DNA of 5,452 bases, taken from the NCBI GenBank assembly GCA_023264755.1, contig JAHFVB010000304.1, forward strand, positions 1 to 5,452, in the 5' to 3' direction. Shown one piece after another: positions 1 through 5,249 of this stretch. Origin of the DNA: Mycobacterium sp. Its GTDB lineage: Bacteria; Actinomycetota; Actinomycetes; Mycobacteriales; Mycobacteriaceae. The notes below the pieces were generated by a model. The model had not been told where the DNA came from. It worked only from the letters and a program-made list of their open reading frames with translations, and ran no database searches. Numbering within the stretch: position 1 is the first letter of the stretch; the number at the start of each line of letters is the position of its first letter. Both the position numbers and the translations under genes were made by a program.

Positions 1-536
1 GGCTCTGGTCCGACCCAGCCGGAGAAGCCGTATGGACTCAGCGGATCGGCATCGAGGTAGCGCTGCACTGCGGCCGGGTCGACCACGCCGTCGTCGTCGT
101 TGGTGGCCAGCGGTTTGCCGGTGGCGGGATCGTCGAGATCGGCGTGGGAGATGTGCCACTTGCCGTCGTAGTGGGTGTCGTATCCGGCTGCGCGGAACCA
201 GTTGCCCAGGGTGGGCACCTCACCCTGGCGCAGCCAGCGCAGCCGCGAGTCGTCGAAGCGCTTGCCGATGCCGTCGGTCTGGGTGACTCCGTGCAGGTCG
301 GGGTAGTGGCCGGTGAAGATCGTCGGGCGACTGGGTACGCAGGCGAGCGAACCGGTGTAGTGCCGGGTGAAGCTCACGCCGTGTTCGTCGAACCAGCGCC
401 GGCAATTCAGGGTTCGCCGACGCCAGGCCAGCAGCTCGGCCGACTCGTAGGGCGGTATCGCGCGTTCCTCGTCGGTCATCAGGATGACGATGTCGGGCCG
501 TTCCGGCGACTGGTTGGACTGGTCGACTTCAGCCAT
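1..536 (-). CDS. Type I (formylglycine) sulfatase, N-terminal part, truncated by window edge
   Basis: This is the first 178 codons of a sulfatase-family hydrolase; the 3' end lies beyond the left edge of the window. The family cleaves sulfate esters (some members phosphonate or phosphate esters) using a formylglycine made from an active-site Cys by formylglycine-generating enzyme. Visible motifs: a core strand and metal site PDIVILMTDEER (residues 14-25), where the usual Asp-Asp pair reads Asp-Glu; the maturation signature CVPSRPTIFTG (66-76), fitting CxPSR with Cys66 as the formylglycine; and GKWHISH (125-131), matching the conserved Lys/His pocket. No signal peptide is seen, so it is probably cytoplasmic. 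The ATG at 536 has GGAG seven bases upstream (complement of 544-547) and overlaps the upstream stop codon in ATGGCTGA, suggesting translational coupling. The family is secure. The substrate cannot be told from this part, and no specific gene name is justified. Confidence 0.93.
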   Translation of the reverse strand, partial: MAEVDQSNQSPERPDIVILMTDEERAIPPYESAELLAWRRRTLNCRRWFDEHGVSFTRHYTGSLACVPSRPTIFTGHYPDLHGVTQTDGIGKRFDDSRLRWLRQGEVPTLGNWFRAAGYDTHYDGKWHISHADLDDPATGKPLATNDDDGVVDPAAVQRYLDADPLSPYGFSGWVGPE

Positions 537-996
537 GGGCATGCTCCATTCGTTCGGCGAGCCCGGCCAGCATCGAGTCGGACTCCTTGGCCAGGCCGCG
601 GCAAATTGCCCACTCGGCCGCCCGCGCCACCGGGCCTGAGCCGATCTTCACGGTGCTCGTCAGCGTGACCTGGGTCGACCCGCCAACCGGACGCAGCGTC
701 CAGCGGTTCGACACCTTGCGCAACCGCTTCGGCAGGCCTTCGATGCTGTAGGCCAGGGTGGTGGGAGGGGCGAATTCGACGATGCGTTCCACCAGCGTGT
801 TGGCGCCGACCTGGACCCGGCGGGTGGTGCCCACCGCGCCGCCGTCGGGTCCGTGGTTGAGCAGGCACGAGTGGGCCACGTGGGCCGACCACGAACTCAG
901 TGCGCCGAAGTCGGCCAGCACGTCCCAGATCGCCTGCGGCGGGACCGCTATCGTCCGGCTGCGGCTGATGTCTGCCACCCCGTCATCCAACACCAT
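529..996 (-). CDS. SRPBCC-family (polyketide cyclase/dehydrase-like) small protein
   Basis: A 155-residue protein with the pattern of the START/Bet v1-like SRPBCC fold: a first strand then a short helix (SRSRTIAVPPQAIWDVLADF, 11-30), the tryptophan-containing SSWSAHV (34-40), alternating strands with a GAVGTTRRVQV turn (53-63) and ERIVEFAPPTTLAYSI (70-85), and a long C-terminal helix (121-152). These proteins form a hydrophobic pocket that binds or modifies lipids, aromatic compounds or polyketides. No ligand can be assigned, and the family includes many non-enzymatic binders. The ATG at 996 is chosen because GGGAG lies eight bases upstream and the fold begins just after it. An in-frame ATG at 1050 would overlap the marR stop as ATGA and add 18 residues without fold character. 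The stop overlaps the sulfatase start by eight bases, so this is the middle gene of a marR-SRPBCC-sulfatase operon. The family call is firm; the start is less certain. Confidence 0.85.
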   Translation of the reverse strand: MVLDDGVADISRSRTIAVPPQAIWDVLADFGALSSWSAHVAHSCLLNHGPDGGAVGTTRRVQVGANTLVERIVEFAPPTTLAYSIEGLPKRLRKVSNRWTLRPVGGSTQVTLTSTVKIGSGPVARAAEWAICRGLAKESDSMLAGLAERMEHAHG

Positions 997-1004
997 TCGG
1001 GGCG

Positions 1005-1009
1005 CTCCC
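1005..1009 (-). promoter_or_regulatory. Ribosome binding site supporting the SRPBCC start at 996
   Basis: Reads GGGAG on the minus strand, eight bases before the ATG at 996. The rival ATG at 1050 has only C-rich sequence upstream but overlaps the preceding stop as ATGA. The site therefore favours the shorter protein without excluding the longer one. Confidence 0.5.
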
Positions 1010-1046
1010 GTTGCGAGACGGCAATGCTCCGATCGGCGCGGTGTAC

Positions 1047-1523
1047 TCATGAGCTGGGGGCGCTCGGGTGGCGATTGGCATCCGATCTGAGCTGGTCCAG
1101 CAGAGCCTTTGCGTCCTCGACCCGGCTCAGGTCGTCGCCGAGTGCTTCGGCGAGCAGGGTGGCGCGGCGGGCTCGGACCACGGCGATGTTCTGCTCGGCG
1201 AACGGGGTGACGTACAAGTTGGCGGTGCGTCCGTCGGAGGGGTCGCTGCGACGTTCGACGGCGCCATACCGTTCCAGCGCTCGCAGGGCGGTACTGAAGT
1301 TGCTTGTGCGCATTCGCAATTGCTGCGCGACATCGCTGGGCCGGCAGCCGGGATGGCGGTCCACGTACTCCAGCACGGCCGCTTCGATCATCGACAGCGG
1401 GACCACTGTCTCGGCGGCTTGATCCCACGACCGAATCAACCGGGCGGCGTGCATGATCGCGTCGGCCAGGTCCGCCAGGGCGGTGTCGCGGTCGACGGCG
1501 GACGCGGCAGGGGTACGGGACAC
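1047..1523 (-). CDS. MarR-family transcriptional regulator
   Basis: A 158-residue winged helix-turn-helix regulator, usual MarR length. Order: N-terminal dimerisation helix (about 10-38), wHTH core (about 44-108) with helix-turn-helix CRPSDVAQQLRMRTSNFSTA (60-79) and recognition helix around 73-86, the wing RRSDPSDGRTANLYVT (91-106) with the typical D-x-R turn (Asp97, Arg99), then a C-terminal helix (about 109-146) completing the dimer interface. MarR dimers usually repress their own gene and a divergent neighbour until a small phenolic or lipophilic ligand, or oxidation, releases them. The start is a GTG with no well-spaced Shine-Dalgarno, but a TAAAAT -10 box ends six bases before it, so translation may be leaderless. 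It sits first in an operon with the SRPBCC and sulfatase genes and is divergent from an MFS exporter, with a perfect inverted repeat between them. Ligand unknown. Cys60 is the only cysteine, which makes a two-cysteine redox switch within one subunit impossible. Confidence 0.93.
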   Translation of the reverse strand: MSRTPAASAVDRDTALADLADAIMHAARLIRSWDQAAETVVPLSMIEAAVLEYVDRHPGCRPSDVAQQLRMRTSNFSTALRALERYGAVERRSDPSDGRTANLYVTPFAEQNIAVVRARRATLLAEALGDDLSRVEDAKALLDQLRSDANRHPSAPSS

Positions 1524-1529
1524 ACTCCG

Positions 1530-1558
1530 ATTTTACCTGGATTAGCTATGAATGTATA
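1530..1558 (-). promoter_or_regulatory. Predicted promoter of the marR operon, leaderless
   Basis: On the minus strand the -10 box is TAAAAT (complement of 1530-1535, five of six bases as in TATAAT). A weak -35, TATACA (complement of 1553-1558), lies upstream with a 17-base spacer. The distance from the -10 to the GTG at 1523 is six bases, which puts the expected +1 on the start codon. Leaderless transcripts are common in mycobacteria. The -35 overlaps the -10 of the divergent MFS promoter. Confidence 0.5.
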
Positions 1559-1560
1559 GT
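1532..1560 (+). promoter_or_regulatory. Predicted sigma-A type promoter of the MFS exporter gene
   Basis: The -10 box TATAGT (1555-1560, five of six consensus bases) has a -35-like TTTACC (1532-1537, four of six) at the ideal 17-base spacing. Expected transcription start is about 1567-1568, giving a 5' leader of about 22 bases with GAGG at 1580-1583. The promoter is enclosed by the arms of a 10-bp inverted repeat: one arm lies in the spacer and the other just after the start point. Confidence 0.6.
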
Positions 1561-1578
1561 TACTCCAACATAGCTAAT
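1541..1578. promoter_or_regulatory. Inverted repeat, candidate MarR operator
   Basis: ATTAGCTATG (1541-1550) is repeated as its exact reverse complement CATAGCTAAT (1569-1578), with 18 bases between. A third related element, ATAGTTA (1556-1562), lies between them and pairs with TAGCTAT (1543-1549) with one mismatch across six bases, giving a 20-bp near-palindrome of normal MarR operator size. The outer arms also contain the small palindrome TAGCTA. Bound protein would cover the spacer, -10 and start point of the MFS promoter and the -35 of the marR promoter. The repeat is directly visible; that this MarR binds it is inference from layout. Confidence 0.65.
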
Positions 1579-1589
1579 TGAGGATGGAC

Positions 1590-2876
1590 ATGGATACCCG
1601 GATCGATCACTTGGGCGAAGGTGCGGAGCGGTTGGGCGCAGTCACGACCGGACGGTCCGGCCGATCGGCCGTGAGCGGTCCGCTGCTGTTGGTGCTTGCG
1701 CTGCTGTCGGCGGTGGCGCCGATCGCGACCGACCTCTACTTGTCGGCCTTCCCGTTGATGACGGTCGACTTGGCCACGTCCGCATCGTCGGTTCAGCTCA
1801 CCTTGACGGCGTTCCTGATCGGTATTGCCCTGGGGCAGCTGATCTTCGGGCCGCTGTCGGATCGGTTCGGACGGATGGCGCCGCTCTTGGTGGGCACTTT
1901 GCTGTGTCTGGTGGCCAGTGCGGTGACCGCGCTGGCGCCTACCGTGGAAATCCTGATTGCGGGCCGGTTCGCCCAGGGCGTGACGGGTGCGGCAGGCATG
2001 GTGCTCGGCAGGGCGATCATCTCCGACCTCGCCGTCGGGGCGGCCGCGGCCCGCGCATTCAGCCTGATGATGCTCGTCGGTGGCGTCGCGCCCGTCGTCG
2101 CGCCGGTGTTGGGCAGCGTGCTGATCACCTCGCTCGGGTGGCGCGGTGTGCTGTGGGTCGTCTTCGGTTTGGTCGCGGCGATGTTCCTCGGGGTGGTTGC
2201 CGTGGTGCGTGAGACGCACACCGCCGAGCGTCGTGCGCAGGCCCGGGCGCACCGCGGCGGAAGCGGCTCACCGTTGCGCGCCCTGGCGTCGCGCACGTAC
2301 CTGGGCAATGCGTTCGCGTTCGCCTTGGCGTTCGCGACGATGATGGCCTACATCTCGGCGTCGCCGTTCGTCTATCAGGTCATGATGTCGTTCACCCGGG
2401 TGCAGTACGGAATCGCGTTCGGGATCAACGCCGTGGGCTTGGCGGCGATGGGTGCGGTCGCCGCCAGGCTTTCCGCGACTCGTTCGATACGGGCCATGGC
2501 GGCAACGGGGTTGGGGCTCTGTCTGGCGGCCACCGCGACGATCGGCGTGCTGATCGTGTGCGCGGCGCCGGCGTGGACCATCGCCATCCCACTGTTCTGC
2601 TCGGTCGCGAGCCTGGGGTTGGTCTTCGGCAACACGACGGCCCTGGCCCTCGGTGCGGCGAAGCGGGCTGCCGGCTCCGCGTCGGCGGTCCTGGGCGCAC
2701 TGCAGTTCGGCCTAGGGGCGCTGGTGTCCCCGCTCGTCGGTATCGGTGGCCAGCACACCGCAGCGCCCTTGGCCACGGTGATGTTGGTGACGATCACCGG
2801 TGCGTGCATCGCCTTCCTGCTGGGCCGTGACCGTCCGGGCGGTCAGGAGCCGTCCACTTCGGCCGACTTGGCTTGA
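1590..2876 (+). CDS. MFS drug-efflux transporter, Bcr/CflA type (DHA1)
   Basis: A 428-residue multidrug:proton antiporter-like membrane protein with about 12 hydrophobic segments. A polar N-tail (1-28) precedes TM1, which runs into ATDLYLSAFP (47-56), the Bcr/CflA hallmark ATDMYLPA-like sequence. Motif A follows TM2 as GPLSDRFGRMAPLL (87-100), then GRFAQGVTGAAGMVLGRAI (125-143), the family's R-x-x-Q-G region, and motif-C-like GGVAPVVAPVLG (164-175). A polar central loop (206-232) separates the two six-helix halves. Such pumps export structurally varied drugs or metabolites using the proton gradient. The ATG at 1590 is chosen because GAGG lies six bases upstream; an in-frame TTG (1578) and ATG (1584) lack this. 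Divergence from marR with an operator-like repeat between them implies MarR-controlled expression. Its 3' end overlaps the convergent PucR-type gene by 34 bases. Substrate is not predictable. Confidence 0.93.
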   Translation: MDTRIDHLGEGAERLGAVTTGRSGRSAVSGPLLLVLALLSAVAPIATDLYLSAFPLMTVDLATSASSVQLTLTAFLIGIALGQLIFGPLSDRFGRMAPLLVGTLLCLVASAVTALAPTVEILIAGRFAQGVTGAAGMVLGRAIISDLAVGAAAARAFSLMMLVGGVAPVVAPVLGSVLITSLGWRGVLWVVFGLVAAMFLGVVAVVRETHTAERRAQARAHRGGSGSPLRALASRTYLGNAFAFALAFATMMAYISASPFVYQVMMSFTRVQYGIAFGINAVGLAAMGAVAARLSATRSIRAMAATGLGLCLAATATIGVLIVCAAPAWTIAIPLFCSVASLGLVFGNTTALALGAAKRAAGSASAVLGALQFGLGALVSPLVGIGGQHTAAPLATVMLVTITGACIAFLLGRDRPGGQEPSTSADLA

Positions 2877-4069
2877 GGTGAATCGCCAAGCGCCACGATG
2901 AGTTCCAGGATGGTCCTCGGGTCGTTGAGGCGGTCGCCGTAGAGCTCGCGCAGCTGGGTCATGCGATACCGCACCGTCTGCGCGTGCACGAAGAGCTCGG
3001 CAGCCACCGCGTCTCGGTGTCCTTGGTTCAACACCCAAGACCTCAGCGTGTCGGCCAGTCGTTCGGCAGTGTTGGGCCGCAACTGCGCCAGTGGCGCCAA
3101 GACCTTGCGACGAAGGTCCTCGGCAGCCTCCCGGTCGGCGGTCAGCACCAGCTCGACGAGGTGTTCTTCGGTGTCGACGAGTTCGGTGCCGTCGGCCACC
3201 TTCAGCTCCCGCGCCCGCAGCGCCCGGCGGTACGACGACTGCACCTGCATCCACGGACGCGCGGGGCCTACCAGGGCCCGTCGGCCCTGTAGCGCCGAGC
3301 GCAGCTGACGGCGGTGGCGGCCGGCCAGGTCGGGGACCAGCAGTACGGCCAGTGACTCCGACGCCTCGACTCCCGGCAGGTCTTCGCTGATCTGCAACGT
3401 CGATTGGCCGAATCGTGCTGCCAGGCCGCGGGTTTGGGCCTCGGCCACGACCACCGCGGTCAACGTCTCGGGTGGTCGCCAGTCGGCTTGCTCGGCGCTG
3501 GCGCGCAATGTCTCGGCCGGCTCGCCGGTGAGCAGCTGCTTGGCCAGTCGTTCGAGGTAGCGCTGGCGCACCCGTCCGGTGGTCGCCAACTCGTCGGCGT
3601 GCCCCGCGACGCTGGACGCGGACAGTTCGTCGATGAAGGCGAAGACCAGTTCGGCGAACTGGGCGACGGTCGCGGCCGTCAGCCCTGCGTCGACGGTGGT
3701 GGACGACAGTTCCTGCCACGCCACCCGGGCGCCGACGCGGTAGGCGGACAGTAGCGCGTCCATCGAGCGGCCCTGGCGGGCTTCGCCGCGCCCCAATTCG
3801 TAGGCGCCGTCGAGGGCGGGTCGCAGCGTTGCGGCGGGGTCGGAGTCGTGAGCGCGGACGGCCAGCCGCAAGAAGGCCCCGAGGGCCAGCTGGACGGCGT
3901 TCTCGATGTTCTGCCCCATTCGCCCGCTGAACGCGCGGGTATAGCTGGGCACCTCGACGGTGATGGCGGTCACGGTGCGCTCGGCCATGCTGGGCAATAC
4001 CGCCTGCAATGCGGCGATGACGTCGTCGTCCAGGTCGAGCCCGGTGAAGCGAGCCTGGGGTGCTGGCAA
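2843..4069 (-). CDS. PucR/CdaR-type transcriptional regulator
   Basis: A 408-residue regulator of the common actinobacterial PucR architecture. An all-helical N-terminal domain (about 12-165, resembling the RsbRD N-terminal fold, with SMDALLSAYRVGARVAWQEL at 102-121) is followed by a degenerate GGDEF-like central domain (about 170-300) and a C-terminal HTH of the PucR/CdaR kind (about 353-396: AAELFVHAQTVRYRMTQL at 356-373, then the family ending DRLNDPRTILELIVAL at 379-394). These proteins act mainly as transcription factors sensing metabolites; the ligand here is unknown. The start is TTG at 4069, supported by AAGGA six bases upstream and an in-frame stop codon just beyond it, with no other start between. 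It is divergent from a reductase-desaturase pair and so a likely regulator of lipid or hydrocarbon oxidation. The last 34 bases overlap the convergent MFS gene. The family is clear; the target and sign of regulation are inferred. Confidence 0.9.
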   Translation of the reverse strand: MPAPQARFTGLDLDDDVIAALQAVLPSMAERTVTAITVEVPSYTRAFSGRMGQNIENAVQLALGAFLRLAVRAHDSDPAATLRPALDGAYELGRGEARQGRSMDALLSAYRVGARVAWQELSSTTVDAGLTAATVAQFAELVFAFIDELSASSVAGHADELATTGRVRQRYLERLAKQLLTGEPAETLRASAEQADWRPPETLTAVVVAEAQTRGLAARFGQSTLQISEDLPGVEASESLAVLLVPDLAGRHRRQLRSALQGRRALVGPARPWMQVQSSYRRALRARELKVADGTELVDTEEHLVELVLTADREAAEDLRRKVLAPLAQLRPNTAERLADTLRSWVLNQGHRDAVAAELFVHAQTVRYRMTQLRELYGDRLNDPRTILELIVALGDSPQAKSAEVDGS

Positions 4070-4070
4070 A

Positions 4071-4093
4071 ACTATTCCTTACGAACAAATAGT
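4071..4093. promoter_or_regulatory. Inverted repeat over the PucR-gene ribosome binding site, candidate autoregulatory operator
   Basis: ACTATT (4071-4076) and AATAGT (4088-4093) are exact reverse complements 11 bases apart. Inside lies a second small symmetry, TTC (4075-4077) with GAA (4083-4085). The block covers the AAGGA ribosome binding site of the regulator gene and abuts its TTG start. It also overlaps a possible minus-strand -10, TACTAT (complement of 4089-4094). Short repeats like this can occur by chance in AT-rich spacers; binding by the regulator is a guess from position. Confidence 0.4.
4076..4080 (-). promoter_or_regulatory. Ribosome binding site deciding the TTG start of the PucR-type gene
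   Basis: Reads AAGGA on the minus strand, six bases before the TTG at 4067-4069. An in-frame TAA lies at 4079-4081 on that strand, so no start further upstream is possible. The next in-frame ATG would be codon 28, inside the helical domain. Confidence 0.65.
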
Positions 4094-4120
4094 AGAAGAT
4101 CATTCACGCTCGATAGTCAA
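4089..4120 (-). promoter_or_regulatory. Possible promoter of the PucR-type gene
   Basis: The minus strand shows TTGACT (complement of 4115-4120) and TACTAT (complement of 4089-4094). Both are good matches to -35 and -10 boxes, but they are 20 bases apart, longer than the preferred 16-19. The expected start point near 4082 would leave a leader of about 13 bases carrying AAGGA. No convincing plus-strand -10 was found for the divergent reductase gene. Confidence 0.3.
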
Positions 4121-4133
4121 GAGTTTATACCCG

Positions 4134-4150
4134 CCACTCAGTCAGAGTGG
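4134..4150. promoter_or_regulatory. Hairpin or operator-like inverted repeat before the reductase start
   Basis: CCACTC (4134-4139) and GAGTGG (4145-4150) are perfect complements around the five-base loop AGTCA, ending four bases before the ATG at 4155. A second symmetry, GAGTGGACTC (4145-4154), reuses the right arm. In DNA this could be a regulator site. In RNA it would fold a stem over the place where a ribosome binding site should be, and no strong Shine-Dalgarno is seen there otherwise. It lacks a following T-run, so it is not a terminator. Confidence 0.45.
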
Positions 4151-4154
4151 ACTC

Positions 4155-5240
4155 ATGACCACGACAGCACCACGCCCGACCACCTTCGGTGCGTTGCGGG
4201 AGCGGGTCGTCAAGTTCGCGGAACTCGTCACCACTCCGCTGGTCCCCTCCGACTACCTCGACGTCATCGACCCGCTGCGCTCGGGTGCGAACCTGCGCGG
4301 CCGCATCGTGGCCATCCATCCCGAGACCCGGGACGCGGTCACCGTGGTCATCAAGACCGGACGCGGATGGCGACCGCACACCCCCGGGCAGTACGTCCGG
4401 ATCGGCATCGACGTCAACGGCGTCCGGCAGTGGCGGGCGTACTCGTTGACGTCGGAAACCAGCCGGCGCGACGGCTGCATCGCGGTCACCGTCAAGGCCA
4501 TCCCCGATGGCGTCGTCAGCAATCACCTCGTCCGCCGGGCGACCGTCGGGACCGTCGTCCAACTCGACCAGGCCGCAGGCGATTTCACCCTCGGCGCCCA
4601 GCCGCCCGCCAAGATCTTGTTCCTCACCGCGGGTAGCGGCATCACCCCGGTGATGGGGATGTTGCGCAACCTGACCGCCTCGAACGTCGACGTGCTGGTC
4701 GTGCACTCCGCACCCGCCGCCGACGACGTGATCTTCGGAGCCGAGCTCCGGGCGTTGGCTCGCCAGGGCCGAATCCGGTTGGTGGAGCGGCACACCGACG
4801 TCGACGGCATGCTCGAAGTCGGACAACTCGACGACGTCGTCGAAGACCTTGCCGAGCGGCAGACCTGGGCCTGCGGGCCGGCTGGTCTGCTCGATGCGCT
4901 CGAGCACCGTTGGGCGACCGAGGGGATCGCCGACCGGCTGCACACCGAGCGCTTCCGGGCCACGGTCGTGACGGCCGGCGACGGCGGCACGGTGACGTTC
5001 TCCAAGTCGGAGACCGTCGTCGAGGCCGACGGCGCACAGACCCTGCTGGACGCTGGCGAAGCCGCCGGCGTGCTCATGCCCTCCGGGTGCCGAATGGGCA
5101 TCTGCTTCGGGTGCGTCGCCCCGCTGCGCCAAGGCGCGGTTCGCGACCTGCGCTCGGGCGACCTGACCACCGCCGCTGACGGCGTACTCATCCAAACCTG
5201 CGTCTCCGCCGCCGCGGGTGCCTGCGACATCGATCTCTGA
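4155..5240 (+). CDS. Ferredoxin reductase with C-terminal [2Fe-2S] domain, desaturase electron donor (Rv3230c-like)
   Basis: A 361-residue single-chain electron-transfer protein in the FNR/phthalate-dioxygenase-reductase group. An N-terminal stretch with TTPLVPSDYLDVIDPL (26-41) is followed by the FAD-binding barrel (about 48-148) with RAYSLTS (94-100), the R-x-Y-S flavin motif. The NAD(P) domain (about 152-265) carries LTAGSGITPVMGML (157-170) and CGPAGLL (240-246). A plant-type ferredoxin domain (about 277-361) has cluster ligands Cys312, Cys317, Cys320 and Cys349. It would carry electrons from NAD(P)H through FAD and the iron-sulfur cluster to the membrane desaturase encoded nine bases downstream. 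In mycobacteria Rv3230c serves DesA3 this way in making oleoyl-CoA. The ATG at 4155 is chosen because the longer open frame upstream runs antisense through the PucR gene and lacks family sequence. The Shine-Dalgarno is weak. The enzyme class is secure; orthology to Rv3230c rather than to a paralogue is not proven. Confidence 0.93.
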   Translation: MTTTAPRPTTFGALRERVVKFAELVTTPLVPSDYLDVIDPLRSGANLRGRIVAIHPETRDAVTVVIKTGRGWRPHTPGQYVRIGIDVNGVRQWRAYSLTSETSRRDGCIAVTVKAIPDGVVSNHLVRRATVGTVVQLDQAAGDFTLGAQPPAKILFLTAGSGITPVMGMLRNLTASNVDVLVVHSAPAADDVIFGAELRALARQGRIRLVERHTDVDGMLEVGQLDDVVEDLAERQTWACGPAGLLDALEHRWATEGIADRLHTERFRATVVTAGDGGTVTFSKSETVVEADGAQTLLDAGEAAGVLMPSGCRMGICFGCVAPLRQGAVRDLRSGDLTTAADGVLIQTCVSAAAGACDIDL

Positions 5241-5244
5241 GGAG
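5239..5244 (+). promoter_or_regulatory. Ribosome binding site of the desaturase gene, overlapping the reductase stop
   Basis: GAGGAG starts within the TGA stop of the reductase gene and lies five bases before the ATG at 5250. Ribosomes finishing the reductase are thus placed to begin the desaturase, fitting co-expression of electron donor and acceptor from one mRNA. Confidence 0.7.
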
Positions 5245-5249
5245 CCCTC

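Noticed and set aside
36..535. Plus-strand open frames over the sulfatase region
   Set aside because: They are Arg/Ala/Gly-rich without domains, while the minus strand gives a continuous sulfatase with catalytic motifs.
529..1428. A 299-codon minus-strand open frame extending the SRPBCC protein upstream through the marR gene
   Set aside because: The extra N-terminal part lies out of frame over the clear MarR coding sequence and has Arg/Pro-rich, low-information composition. The SRPBCC fold begins only near 996.
1560..2252. A 230-codon minus-strand open frame antisense to the exporter gene
   Set aside because: The translation is rich in His, Arg, Gln and Asp, which is what the complement of hydrophobic transmembrane codons gives. 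No start signal or domain.
2712..4103. A 463-codon minus-strand open frame over the PucR-type gene and the MFS 3' end
   Set aside because: Arg/Gly-rich translation with no recognisable domain, out of frame with a full-length PucR protein. It is a typical shadow frame in GC-rich DNA.
4134..4150. Intrinsic terminator
   Set aside because: The stem has only six pairs, no T-run follows, and it sits just before a start codon in a divergent promoter region where no transcript should end.
3960..4154. N-terminal extension of the reductase by 65 residues
   Set aside because: The extension runs antisense to the PucR-type gene and through its promoter region and has no family sequence. The family-like N-terminus starts at the ATG at 4155.
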